A stretch of 64,000 nucleotides of DNA from Pannonibacter indicus (GTDB lineage: Bacteria; Pseudomonadota; Alphaproteobacteria; Rhizobiales; Stappiaceae), in NCBI RefSeq assembly GCF_001418225.1, contig NZ_LIPT01000005.1, positions 62,001 to 126,000 of the forward strand, in the 5' to 3' direction. A model generated the notes under the pieces. The model saw nothing but the letters and a program-made list of their open reading frames with translations, was not told where the DNA came from and ran no database searches. The position numbers and the translations under genes were made by a program. The stretch's first letter is position 1; the number at the start of each line of letters is the position of its first letter. Of this stretch, positions 17,175 to 26,879 are shown in pieces.

Positions 17175-18095
17175 TCAGCGCGCCTTTTCGGCGGCAAAGC
17201 GCAGGCAGGCCTGCATCAGGATCAGCGCCGGTGTCGGCGGGGTGTCGGCGCGGGTGGTCAGCCCCACCGGCCCCAGCGTTTCCGCCGTCTTTACCGGAAG
17301 TTCCACCAGATCGCCATTGGCGATGTCGCGGGCAACAACGCCGCTGGAGATGATCCACACCGCATCGCTGTCCAGCGTATAAATGCGCCCGAAGGTGTCG
17401 GAGATGGTCTCCACCCGCTTCGGGAGATGGGTGACGCCGTTGGCAATCAACAACCGCTCCACATAGGGCCGGATGATGGCCTCGCGCGTTGGGTAAAGCA
17501 CCGTGAAATCCGCGATCCGGGCCAGATCCGCCGAAGGCTCATCCAGCAGCGGATGCCCCCGGCGCACCACCAGCGACACGCTTTCGGAATAAAGATGCGT
17601 GAAGGAGAGGCCTTGCATCTGTTCAGGATCTGCAAGCCGCCCGACGACGAGATCCAGTTCCCCCACCCTGAGGCGGCCCAGCAGGAACCGGTTGGGGCCC
17701 GTCTCCATCGTCAGCACCGTGCCGATGGCCTCTGCCTCGAAGCGCTGCACCGCCTCCGGGAAGATGCGTGCTGCGACACTTGGCAGCACGCCGACATTCA
17801 GGAACGAATCCCCCGACATGCGCGCCTGCGCCACGCTGTCGAGCCCCTGCTTCAGCGCGGCGAGACTCGCCCCTGCATAATGCAGCAGTACATCACCGAA
17901 CTGGGTCAGTTCCACGCCCTTGCGCGAGCGTTCGAACAGGCGCACGCCGAGAATCTCCTCCAGCTCCTTCAGCGTCTTGGAGACTGCCGGCTGGGTGATG
18001 GCCAGCGCATCGGCGGCCTTCACCAGACTGCGCCTGCGGGCCACCTCCAGAAAGCACTGGATGTGGCGGTATTTCACCCGGCCATCAATGATCAT
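17175..18095 (-). CDS. pcaQ: LysR-type activator PcaQ
   Basis: A 306-residue LysR-type regulator. The N-terminal helix-turn-helix (HIQCFLEVARRRSLVKAADALAI, near 11-33, then QPAVSKTLKELE) is canonical and the rest is an effector-binding domain. In rhizobia and agrobacteria PcaQ activates pcaDCHGB in response to beta-carboxy-cis,cis-muconate and related metabolites. Here it is divergent from pcaD, and a site matching the PcaQ operator lies 44 bases upstream of its start. Confidence 0.95.
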   Translation of the reverse strand: MIIDGRVKYRHIQCFLEVARRRSLVKAADALAITQPAVSKTLKELEEILGVRLFERSRKGVELTQFGDVLLHYAGASLAALKQGLDSVAQARMSGDSFLNVGVLPSVAARIFPEAVQRFEAEAIGTVLTMETGPNRFLLGRLRVGELDLVVGRLADPEQMQGLSFTHLYSESVSLVVRRGHPLLDEPSADLARIADFTVLYPTREAIIRPYVERLLIANGVTHLPKRVETISDTFGRIYTLDSDAVWIISSGVVARDIANGDLVELPVKTAETLGPVGLTTRADTPPTPALILMQACLRFAAEKAR

Positions 18096-18138
18096 CCATT
18101 CCCTCCGGTTATGCTGACTGGATAAATTGTCATTTTAC

Positions 18139-18153
18139 ATAACTGATGGTTGA
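18139..18153 (+). promoter_or_regulatory. Probable PcaQ binding site
   Basis: ATAAC-TGAT-GGTTGA matches the PcaQ recognition pattern reported in Sinorhizobium (ATAAC-N4-GGTTAA) with one change. It lies between pcaQ and pcaD and should serve activation of pcaD and autoregulation of pcaQ. Confidence 0.7.
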
Positions 18154-18235
18154 ATGAAATAGTCGGCCTCAGGAGAAGACGTGTTACAGCACAGGACGGT
18201 GTTTGAAACGGACGGAGCACTCACATAGGGCCGCA

Positions 18236-18289
18236 GCCCCCTCTCCCAGCTTGAGGGGAGATGTCTGCGTCAGCAGACGGAGGGGGCAG
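18236..18289 (+). repeat. Palindromic repeat in the pcaQ-pcaD gap, copy a
   Basis: A REP/RIME-like element: outer arms GCCCCCTC/GAGGGGGC enclose CTTGAGGGGAGATG and an inner hairpin GTCTGC-gtca-GCAGAC. A related element lies about 50 bases downstream in the opposite orientation. Confidence 0.7.
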
Positions 18290-18337
18290 CGGCGCATCAG
18301 CATCTCGGGGCCTTTTGAGTAATTCCGAGAGGCTGTT

Positions 18338-18390
18338 CCCCCCCCCTCTCTGCCCCCTGCCGGGGGCATCTCCCCCTCAAGGGGAGAGGA
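18338..18390 (-). repeat. Palindromic repeat in the pcaQ-pcaD gap, copy b
   Basis: Read on the minus strand it has CTCTCCCCTTGAGGGGGAGATG, split by a GCCCCC/GGGGGC hairpin, and then a G-rich arm, matching copy a. The two copies face each other and fill most of the leader between the PcaQ site and pcaD. Confidence 0.7.
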
Positions 18391-18467
18391 ATTGGGGCCT
18401 GCGAGACAGTCCGGAATGAACATTGCCCGCAAGGGAAACGCGGCAAGAGGGAGAGAGTGCGTTGCAG

Positions 18468-19248
18468 ATGATCCGCGCAAACGGTGTGTGCCTGCATGTG
18501 AGCGACAGCGGCGAACAGCACCTGCCCGTTATGGTCTTTGCCAATTCGCTTGGCACGGACTTCCGCTCATGGGACCGGGTGGCGGCGCATTATTCTGGCA
18601 GGTTCCGCATCCTGCGCTATGACATGCGCGGCCATGGCCTGTCCGAGTGCCCCGATGGCCCCTATTCCATTGAGGATCTCGTAGCCGACCTCGACCAGCT
18701 TCTGGCGGCGCTCGGCATCACCTCTGCCATTGCCGTGGGCCTGTCCGTGGGCGGGCTGGTGGCACAGGGGCTGGCGGCGCTGCGTCCAGGTCTGGTGCGG
18801 GCTGCCGTGCTCAGCAACACGGCGGCCAAGGTGGGCTCGCCTGAAATGTGGGCCCAGCGCATCGCCGCGATTGAAGCGGGCGGAATTGCATCCCTCTCGG
18901 AACCCATTCTGGAGCGCTGGTTCTCTGCCGCCTTCCGTCAGAGCCGTCCGGATGAACTGACCGGCTGGCGCGCCATGCTGACCCGCACCACGCGCGAAGG
19001 CTACACCGGTATCTGCCATGCGCTGGCTGGCGCCGATCTCACCGCCTCCACAGCCAAACTGAAGCTGCCGGTGCTGGTGATTGCGGGCAGCGAGGATGGC
19101 TCGACCCCGCCCGATCTGGTGCGCGGCACCACTGAGCTTATCGAAGGTGCCCGTTTTACCCTCATCGAGGGTGTGGGCCACATTCCTTGCGTTGAGGCGC
19201 CGGAGGCCTTCTGCGCGGCCATTGATACTTTCCTTGAGGAGCATTCCC

Positions 19249-19256
<8 letters not shown>
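18468..19256 (+). CDS. pcaD: 3-oxoadipate enol-lactonase
   Basis: A 262-residue alpha/beta hydrolase. The nucleophile elbow is VGLSVGG (near residues 85-91), RYDMRGHG precedes it, and the late catalytic His lies in GVGHIPCVEAPE near 240. It hydrolyses beta-ketoadipate enol-lactone to beta-ketoadipate. ATG 18468 is used; an in-frame TTG two codons upstream has a better-spaced GAGGGAGAG and could be the true start. It heads pcaDCHG, with pcaC overlapping its end. Confidence 0.94.
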
Positions 19257-20444
<1,188 letters not shown>

Positions 20445-20447
20445 GCC

Positions 20448-21074
20448 ATGGTTCTGCCGCTTCCCTATCTTCAGGAAACCGCCAGCCAGACGGCGGGCCC
20501 CTATGTCCACATTGGCCTTGCTCCACAGGCAGCCGGGTTCGACATCTTCGAGAAGAACTTCAGCCATGTGGTCGCCGGGCCAAACACGCGCGGTGAGCGC
20601 ATCCGCATTGAGGGCCGCGTTTTCGACGGCTCCGGCACGCCGCTTAAGGATGTGCTGATCGAAAGCTGGCAGGCCAACAGCGATGGCCGCTACAATCACC
20701 CGGAAGACAAGGGGCCAGGCCAGCTTGATCCGGACTTCCGGGGCTGGGGCCGCAGCTGCTCGGATTTCGAAACCGGTGTTTTCGTCATCGAGACCATCAA
20801 GCCCGGCTCTGTCCGGTGGCGGGATGGGCGCCCGCAGGCCCCGCACATCAGCCTGTGGATCGTCGCACGCGGCATCAATATCGGCCTCAATACCCGGCTC
20901 TATTTCTCCGATGAGGAAGAGGCCAATGCCAAGGACCCGGTGATCAATCTGGTGGAACACCCGGTGCGCCGCAAGACGCTGATCGCCCAGCGCGAAGAGC
21001 GGAACGGCGAAGTGATCTACACCTTCGACATCCACATCCAGGGCGAGAACGAGACGGTGTTCTTCGACATCTGA
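20448..21074 (+). CDS. pcaG: Protocatechuate 3,4-dioxygenase alpha subunit
   Basis: A 208-residue intradiol dioxygenase subunit similar in core to PcaH (LIESWQANSDGRYNHPED, then PHISLWIVARGI) but lacking the paired His of the iron site, as expected for the structural alpha chain. The N-terminal ETASQTAGPYVHIGLAP segment is typical of PcaG. It forms the alpha/beta protomer with PcaH. Confidence 0.97.
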   Translation: MVLPLPYLQETASQTAGPYVHIGLAPQAAGFDIFEKNFSHVVAGPNTRGERIRIEGRVFDGSGTPLKDVLIESWQANSDGRYNHPEDKGPGQLDPDFRGWGRSCSDFETGVFVIETIKPGSVRWRDGRPQAPHISLWIVARGINIGLNTRLYFSDEEEANAKDPVINLVEHPVRRKTLIAQREERNGEVIYTFDIHIQGENETVFFDI

Positions 21075-21151
21075 CCGCTCGCAGGCAAGAGACGGACCTG
21101 ACCGGGGGGAGATCCAGATAGCCCATCAAACCCTGATCAGGAACCGGGCAT

Positions 21152-21179
21152 GGAGCCGGGCCAAAGACGGCCTGGCTCC
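21152..21179 (+). terminator. Hairpin between pcaG and pcaB
   Basis: An 11-base stem with one G-T pair (GGAGCCGGGCC / GGCCTGGCTCC) and a 6-base loop is followed by AGTCCTTTC. The T-run is weak, so it may attenuate rather than stop transcription into pcaB. Confidence 0.45.
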
Positions 21180-21290
21180 AGTCCTTTCTGCGATGCTCCA
21201 GCACACGGCATCCGGCCCGCGCTTGGCGGGCCCTTGCCGTTCCAGTACCAATACATACCAGCGCCATTTCCGGCCGCATCAGGGACAGCC

Positions 21291-22631
21291 ATGACCGTCA
21301 GCCCCTTCGATTCCCCTCTCCTCTCCGGCCTGCTGCAGGATGGTGAAACGGCGGCTCTGTTCAGTGATGCTGCTGCCCTTGCGGCCATGCTGGAGGTAGA
21401 AGCCGCTCTCGCACTGGCGCAAGGGGACTGCGGCCTCATTCCGCACGAAGCTGCGAAGGCGATCAGCGCGGCCGCAAGACACCTGACGCTGGACCCGGCT
21501 GCACTGTCGGCGGCCACTGCGCAGGATGGCGTGCCCGTGCCGGCGCTGGTCGCGGCCCTGCGCAAGGCAGTATCTGCAGACCATGCCCCCTTCGTCCATT
21601 GGGGCGCGACCAGTCAGGACATCGCCGACACCGGTCTGGTGCTGCGGCTGTCGCAGCTGGCAGACATCTTCGAGGCCCGACTGCGCGATCTCGCCCGCCT
21701 GCTCCTGCGCATGGCTGAGGCGCACCGCGCAACGCCCATGGCGGCGCACACCCGCATGCAGCAGGCGACCCCCACAAGCTTCGGCCTGAAGGCTGCCGTG
21801 TGGCTGGCGCCGCTGCTGGCGCATCTGGAACGTCTTGCTCAATTGCGCCCGCGCCTGTTGCGCCTGTCGCTGGGCGGGGCGTCGGGCAACCTTGCCGCGC
21901 TGGCCCCGCATGGGCTGGCGGTGGAGGCAAAGCTCGCAGAACGGCTGGGTCTCACAATTTCGCCCGTGCCCTGGCATGTGAGCCGCGACGGGCTGATGGA
22001 ATTTGCCGGCTGGTGTGCTCTCGTCACCGGCAGCCTCGGCAAGACCGGGCAGGACATTGCCCTCCTCTCCCAGAACGAAATCGGCGAACTGCGCCCCGGC
22101 AGCGGCGGCGGCTCGTCCACCATGCCCAACAAGGCCAACCCGGTGGGCGCAGAAGTGCTGATCGCCCTCGCCCGTTACACTGGCGGTCAGCTCGGCACCC
22201 TGCAGCAGGCGGCTATTGCAGAGTATGAGCGCAGCGGCGCGGCCTGGCTGATCGAGTGGCTGAGCCTGCCGCAGATCGCTGCCGCCACCGGCAAGGCGCT
22301 AACCACAGCCACCAGCCTGCTGGAGAGCCTCGTCATCGACACAGCCCGCATGCGTGCCAACATCGAGGCGGGCAACGGCCTGCTTCTGGCAGAGGCCGCC
22401 AGCTTTGCGCTCGCCGCCACCATGCCCCGTCCGCAGGCGCAAGATTTGGTAAAGAAAGCCTGTGCTACTGTCCTTGCGAGCGGCACCCATCTCTTCGATG
22501 TGCTGGCCGCCATGACCCCGGTTCCTGCGGACTGGAGCGCGCTCAAGGACCCTGCGCTCCATATGGGTGAAGCGGCGGCGCTGATCGACCGGATTGTAGA
22601 GTCGGCTCAGGCACTTGGCCTTGAGAGCTGA
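21291..22631 (+). CDS. pcaB: 3-carboxy-cis,cis-muconate cycloisomerase
   Basis: A 446-residue fumarase/aspartase superfamily enzyme. It has the superfamily signature GSSTMPNKANPVGAE near residues 269-283 and TRMQQATPTSFG near 155. It cyclises beta-carboxy-cis,cis-muconate to gamma-carboxymuconolactone, the step between PcaHG and PcaC. ATG 21291 is taken; the frame stays open 141 bases upstream but that stretch has no family similarity. It is last in the pca cluster, 216 bases after pcaG. Confidence 0.95.
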   Translation: MTVSPFDSPLLSGLLQDGETAALFSDAAALAAMLEVEAALALAQGDCGLIPHEAAKAISAAARHLTLDPAALSAATAQDGVPVPALVAALRKAVSADHAPFVHWGATSQDIADTGLVLRLSQLADIFEARLRDLARLLLRMAEAHRATPMAAHTRMQQATPTSFGLKAAVWLAPLLAHLERLAQLRPRLLRLSLGGASGNLAALAPHGLAVEAKLAERLGLTISPVPWHVSRDGLMEFAGWCALVTGSLGKTGQDIALLSQNEIGELRPGSGGGSSTMPNKANPVGAEVLIALARYTGGQLGTLQQAAIAEYERSGAAWLIEWLSLPQIAAATGKALTTATSLLESLVIDTARMRANIEAGNGLLLAEAASFALAATMPRPQAQDLVKKACATVLASGTHLFDVLAAMTPVPADWSALKDPALHMGEAAALIDRIVESAQALGLES

Positions 22632-22808
22632 GAGATAGATTCGGCTTCTTCTCAAACTGATTCAAGCACTTGGCATGTTGATTCCGGTTTTCCGGCCAAT
22701 TGCCCTTGTGATTCATGTTGCCGGTGCAAGTTACTGATACCTTTGAGTCAGCGTGTTGAGATGAAGAGTCAGCACACGCTTGCCACAATATGAGCCCGCA
22801 AATGCAAC

Positions 22809-22832
22809 GGGGCGCCGGTTGTCCGGCGCCCC
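22809..22832. terminator. Bidirectional hairpin between pcaB and the LysM gene
   Basis: A perfect 10-base GC stem (GGGGCGCCGG / CCGGCGCCCC) with loop TTGT lies 28 bases past the end of the leftward LysM gene. The T-runs on either side are short. The rest of 22632-22859 is empty. Confidence 0.6.
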
Positions 22833-22859
22833 GCATAAAGTCCCGTTCACGCAGTCAGG

Positions 22860-24401
22860 TCACTTGGACACTGCATCGCCCTGGGTTGCATCCGGAGCAG
22901 CGCCCGGGGTCAGGAACACCTGTCCCGGATAGATCAGGTCGGGATTGCGGATCTGGTCCTTGTTGGCCTGATAGATGGTGGTGTAGCGGAAGCCCGTGCC
23001 ATAAAGGCGGCGGGAGATATTCCAGAGATTGTCGCCCTTGCGGATGATGACATTCGGCACCTGCGGGGCAGCAGCTGCATCGGACGCGCCTTGAGAACCG
23101 GCTTCCTCGACCTTGCTGAGAATGATCTCCTGCAGCTCGGCCTTGCGGAACGATACGGCAGCACGGGCCAGAACCGCGCCGGTGACCGGGTCCACATGGT
23201 CGGCACGAACCTCGACGTCACCGACCGGAATCTCGGCCGTGGTTTCCAGCAGCCAGCGGCCATCCCCGTTGGCCTTCGTTTCACCAACCAGAGCATCGGC
23301 CACATAGATGCGCAGCAGCGCATCCGCCGTGCTGGTGCCAGCCACATAGAGCTTGCCATCCTCGGACTCGACCGCTTCCACGGTGACCGGCGCGATGACG
23401 GGCTTGACCTCTGCTGCAGGCGCTTCTGCGGGCGCAGGCGCGGCAGCAACCGGTGCAGGCTCGGGAGCGGGAGCCGGCACGTCCGCCTGTTCCGGAGCGG
23501 CCTCGGCGGCAGCTTCAGGAGCGGTGTCTGGGGTTGCATCTGAGGCTGCGTCCGGGGCTGCTTCTGCAGTGGCTTGCGGGGCAGCTTCAGGTGCAGATGA
23601 AGGTTCCGGTGCAGATGCTACCGCCAGTTCGGTGGTGCCGGGCTCCGGCGCGGCGGTTTCAGCGGCCGCAGGCGCCGGTTCAGCGGGAGCAGCTTCTGCT
23701 GCCAGCTCTCCTTCGGGCGCTGCCGCGGGTGCCGCTTCAGATGCCGCCTCAGCTGCTGGCGCGGTCTCCTCCGGCTTCGGAGTGGCCTGAGCGCTCGCCA
23801 CCTCGACAGCGGCGGGCCGCTGCAGCACGCTGGAGGGTGCATCCGGGGTGTTGAGGACGATCAGAGGACGTTCCCGACCGCTGCCCGGAAGAGAAACGGT
23901 CAGGCGCTGCGCCGACTCGATGATCTTCCCGTCAGCCGTTTCCATGCGCAGCAGCATGTCGTAGTCGCCGGGTGCCAGCGGCTTGTCGAGGACCATCGAC
24001 CATTCCCCTGCCTCATTGGCTGTGGCGGTGCCGATCACCTCGCCGTTGGCCAGCAGGGACACCGTCGAGCCCGGTGCCGCACGGCCCGCAATCACGGCTG
24101 CGCCATCGGCTTCAATTCCAGCGACGTCAAAGCTGGGGGCTTCCGGTTCGGGAGTTGCGGCAGGTTCAGCCGCCGGGGCCGGGGACTGGACTGCGGCCGG
24201 CCGGGACGCGGTATCAAGAGCCGCTGCCGCCGGGGCCTCGGCCTGAGTTGCAGGGGCGGCTGTCTGACTTGCGGCTTGAGGGGCACTTGCCATTTCCTGG
24301 GGCGCTCCCGCATCCTTCTGGCTCAGATAGCCTGTCAGCAGCGCAATGATCCCCACGACCACGGCAATGACCAGACTGACGGTAACCCCTTTACGTGTCA
24401 T
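22860..24401 (-). CDS. LysM-domain membrane-anchored protein
   Basis: A 513-residue protein with one N-terminal membrane helix (about residues 6-28) and an exported C-terminus ending in a LysM domain (IRKGDNLWNISRRLYG near 448-463, then NPDLIYPGQVFLTP). Between them are Bacterial-Ig-like segments (SLLANGEVIGTATANEAGEW; LRIYVADALVGETKANGDG), each shaped like the family that precedes LysM in alphaproteobacterial proteins, and a 130-residue Ala/Pro/Glu-rich linker (about 190-320). It probably binds peptidoglycan. The start is the MTRKG methionine; the longer frame has an implausible Cys-rich extension. Confidence 0.88.
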   Translation of the reverse strand: MTRKGVTVSLVIAVVVGIIALLTGYLSQKDAGAPQEMASAPQAASQTAAPATQAEAPAAAALDTASRPAAVQSPAPAAEPAATPEPEAPSFDVAGIEADGAAVIAGRAAPGSTVSLLANGEVIGTATANEAGEWSMVLDKPLAPGDYDMLLRMETADGKIIESAQRLTVSLPGSGRERPLIVLNTPDAPSSVLQRPAAVEVASAQATPKPEETAPAAEAASEAAPAAAPEGELAAEAAPAEPAPAAAETAAPEPGTTELAVASAPEPSSAPEAAPQATAEAAPDAASDATPDTAPEAAAEAAPEQADVPAPAPEPAPVAAAPAPAEAPAAEVKPVIAPVTVEAVESEDGKLYVAGTSTADALLRIYVADALVGETKANGDGRWLLETTAEIPVGDVEVRADHVDPVTGAVLARAAVSFRKAELQEIILSKVEEAGSQGASDAAAAPQVPNVIIRKGDNLWNISRRLYGTGFRYTTIYQANKDQIRNPDLIYPGQVFLTPGAAPDATQGDAVSK

Positions 24402-24644
24402 CTCAGACCCCAAACCCTGATTGGAGGTGCGGCGGCTCTCTTCAACAGCCGCACAGCTCGCCCCCTGCCACATGCCCGGCTGCACCGGACACTCAATTTC
24501 TGAACAGTTCCCCAGCGTTTCACGAAGAACACCACAAGATCTAGCAGATTCGCCGCATAAACGGCATTTTGCACAAGGCACGCAAGCTTTGTTGCCGCAG
24601 GCAATGCTTGACCATGGCTGTCTGCCAATGCCAAACATTTTGCC

Positions 24645-25250
24645 ATGACGAATCTCAAAAGCATTTGTGTCTATTGCGGATCAAGCTTCGGCCATGACGC
24701 AACCTATCTGGACGCTGCCCGAAGCCTCGGCCGGTTGATCGGCGAGGCAGGGCTGTCGCTTGTCTATGGCGGCGGCTCCGTCGGCCTTATGGGCGCAGTC
24801 GCAAAATCGGCGCTTGACCACGGCGCGCCCGTGACTGGCATTATCCCTGAGTTTCTGGAACAGCGTGAAGTTATGCTGCATGAGGTGAACGATCTCATCG
24901 TCACCCGCGACATGCATGAACGCAAGAAGCTGATGTTCCAGAAATCGGATGCCTTCGTCGCGCTCCCTGGAGGCATCGGCACGCTGGAAGAGGTTGTCGA
25001 GATGATGACCTGGGCTCAGCTGGGACAGCACCGCAAACCGGTACTTCTGGCCAATATCAACAGTTTCTGGTCTCCGCTCCTTGAACTCCTCGACCACATG
25101 CGTAACGAGGCTTTCATCCGGCGCGAGCAGGATGTGCCCTATCTCGTTGCTTCTGACACTGCCAGTATCATTCCGATGCTGCTGGAAGCCTTCCAGTCCT
25201 CACAAAACGCCCAACTTGTTGATGCTGAAGCAGGATTTGAGAACTTCTGA
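24645..25250 (+). CDS. LOG-family nucleotide 5'-monophosphate phosphoribohydrolase
   Basis: A 201-residue Rossmann protein of the TIGR00730/LOG family. The diagnostic PGGIGTLEE motif is at about residues 108-116, and VYGGGSVGLMG near 40-50 is also conserved. Members hydrolyse nucleoside monophosphates at the N-glycosidic bond, including cytokinin ribotides in plant-associated bacteria; older databases misname them lysine decarboxylase. It is divergent from the LysM gene across 243 bases. Confidence 0.93.
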   Translation: MTNLKSICVYCGSSFGHDATYLDAARSLGRLIGEAGLSLVYGGGSVGLMGAVAKSALDHGAPVTGIIPEFLEQREVMLHEVNDLIVTRDMHERKKLMFQKSDAFVALPGGIGTLEEVVEMMTWAQLGQHRKPVLLANINSFWSPLLELLDHMRNEAFIRREQDVPYLVASDTASIIPMLLEAFQSSQNAQLVDAEAGFENF

Positions 25251-25473
25251 CAAGTCATCCGTATAAATACCTATAACAACTCAAGGAAGTCTTTGCCGGA
25301 GCGCGCACCTATAATTCGAGCGCCCGGGCAAACTATTGATATTTTGACTCTTTCCCCGCCGCCGGCACCGCGTCAAATTGGTCATTTGAGAAAAATTGAC
25401 GCCTCAGGATAACTGTTTGTTTGTGATTGGCATTCACTATTCTCGAAACTTTTATCAATGCCGGCGGACAGAT

Positions 25474-26721
25474 ATGCAGAAGATCCTTCTCGTCGAGGAT
25501 GCCGCCTTCTTTGAGAAGGCTGCACTCAAGAAACTCGCTGAGATCGGAGAGCGCCGGATCACAGTGGCAAGGACCCTTGCCCAGGCGGAAGCCCATCTCA
25601 CAGGCGGCGGCGAAGCCTTTGAGCTGGCCCTTGTCGACCTGACCCTGCCAGATGCTCCGGACGGTCAGATTGTGGACCTGTGTATCTCGCACCGGGTTCC
25701 CACGGTCGTTTTCACCAGCCGCTTCGAGCCCCACCTGCGCAAGGCGATGCGTGACAAGGGAGTGCTCGACTACATCATCAAGGATAGCCCTTCCAGTCTC
25801 GACTACCTCGGCGATCTGGTGCAGCGGCTGGGCCGGAATTCGTCCATTGGTGTGCTGGTCATCGATGACGCGGTGGTCGAGCGGACCTATATGAGCGAGA
25901 CGATTGCCCGGCACCGCTACAAGATGTTTGTGGCCAGTTCCGCCAAGGAGGGCATGCAGTATCTGCAGGATTATCCGGAAATCCGGCTGGTCATCGTGGA
26001 TTACTTCATGCCGGAGGAAGACGGATTCTCATTCCTGAAGGCAATCCGGCGCAAGCGCAGCCGGGAATCCCTCGCCGTCATCGGTATTTCCGGATCCGAA
26101 GACATGGAAAACCGCATACGCTTTCTGAAATACGGCGCCAGCGACTTCCTGCACAAGAGCTGCCCGCCGGAAGAACTGCTGCTGCGGGTTTCCCAGAACC
26201 TCGACGTGATCGACCGGTTTGCCGATCTCAGCGACCGCAGTTTCCGGGACGCTCTGACCGGGCTTTACAACCGCCGCTTCCTGTTCAGTGAAGGCATCCG
26301 CCTTGTTTCAGAAGCCCAGGAGCGCGGCGAAGTCCGCTGGCTGGCGCTGGTTGACGTGGACAAGTTCAAACATGTCAACGACACCTACGGCCACGAAGCC
26401 GGAGACCGGGCGCTGATTGCCCTGTCGGACGAGCTTCTGCGGCTTGCAGGCGAGGAAGGTCAGGCGGTGCGGCTGGGCGGTGACGAGTTCTGTGCCGTAT
26501 TATGCGGAAAGAGCGAAGCAGAGGTCATGACCCGCGTCGAAGCCTTCCGCCGCCGGCTGCAGAGCCTCGACATTTCGTCCGGCGAACAGACCTTCCGCAT
26601 TGCCGCCAGCATTGGCCTGTCAGTCATCCCCGGCCATGACTTGTCGGAAGCCATCCGGACCTCCGACGCCCGGCTGTATTCCGCAAAGAACTCCGGACGC
26701 AACCAGCTCGTTGCCTCCTGA
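25474..26721 (+). CDS. PleD-like diguanylate cyclase (REC-REC-GGDEF)
   Basis: A 415-residue cytoplasmic response regulator. A first receiver domain (ILLVED at 4-9, phospho-acceptor Asp in LVDLTLPD near 57) is followed by a second (VLVIDDA near 128, VDYFMPEEDG near 170) and a GGDEF domain with the intact motif GGDEF at 335-339. It should make c-di-GMP when phosphorylated. The first domain has an unusual acceptor region and lacks the usual Lys-Pro. ATG 25474 is chosen at MQKILL, with GGCGGA upstream; the 26-codon upstream extension is not receiver-like. Confidence 0.9.
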   Translation: MQKILLVEDAAFFEKAALKKLAEIGERRITVARTLAQAEAHLTGGGEAFELALVDLTLPDAPDGQIVDLCISHRVPTVVFTSRFEPHLRKAMRDKGVLDYIIKDSPSSLDYLGDLVQRLGRNSSIGVLVIDDAVVERTYMSETIARHRYKMFVASSAKEGMQYLQDYPEIRLVIVDYFMPEEDGFSFLKAIRRKRSRESLAVIGISGSEDMENRIRFLKYGASDFLHKSCPPEELLLRVSQNLDVIDRFADLSDRSFRDALTGLYNRRFLFSEGIRLVSEAQERGEVRWLALVDVDKFKHVNDTYGHEAGDRALIALSDELLRLAGEEGQAVRLGGDEFCAVLCGKSEAEVMTRVEAFRRRLQSLDISSGEQTFRIAASIGLSVIPGHDLSEAIRTSDARLYSAKNSGRNQLVAS

Positions 26722-26740
26722 GCCTTCGCGTTCAGTCACC

Positions 26741-26758
26741 CCTGCCTCAGACGGCAGG
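26741..26758 (+). terminator. Weak hairpin after the diguanylate cyclase
   Basis: A 6-base stem CCTGCC/GGCAGG lies 20 bases after the stop and is followed by AGTTGATCTTAT. It is a short stem without a T-run, so only a possible terminator. Confidence 0.3.
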
Positions 26759-26809
26759 AGTTGATCTTATATCAATGCTTGATGGGCTTGACTCATCGAG
26801 CAGTGGTTA

Positions 26810-26870
26810 CACCCTTGCGGCAATTGAGCATTTTTCAAGGCGTGATGCTTCAGCATCGAAAGCCTTGTCA
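26810..26870 (-). repeat. Dispersed structured intergenic repeat, copy 4
   Basis: On the minus strand: GACAAGGCTTTCGATGCTGA, GCATCACGCCTTGAAAAATG, then GCCGCAAGGGTG. It matches the core of copies 1, 3 and 5. GATGCTGAAGCATC is a self-complementary hairpin. It lies between two convergent genes (diguanylate cyclase and cimA). Confidence 0.72.
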
Positions 26871-26879
26871 TACTGGGTC

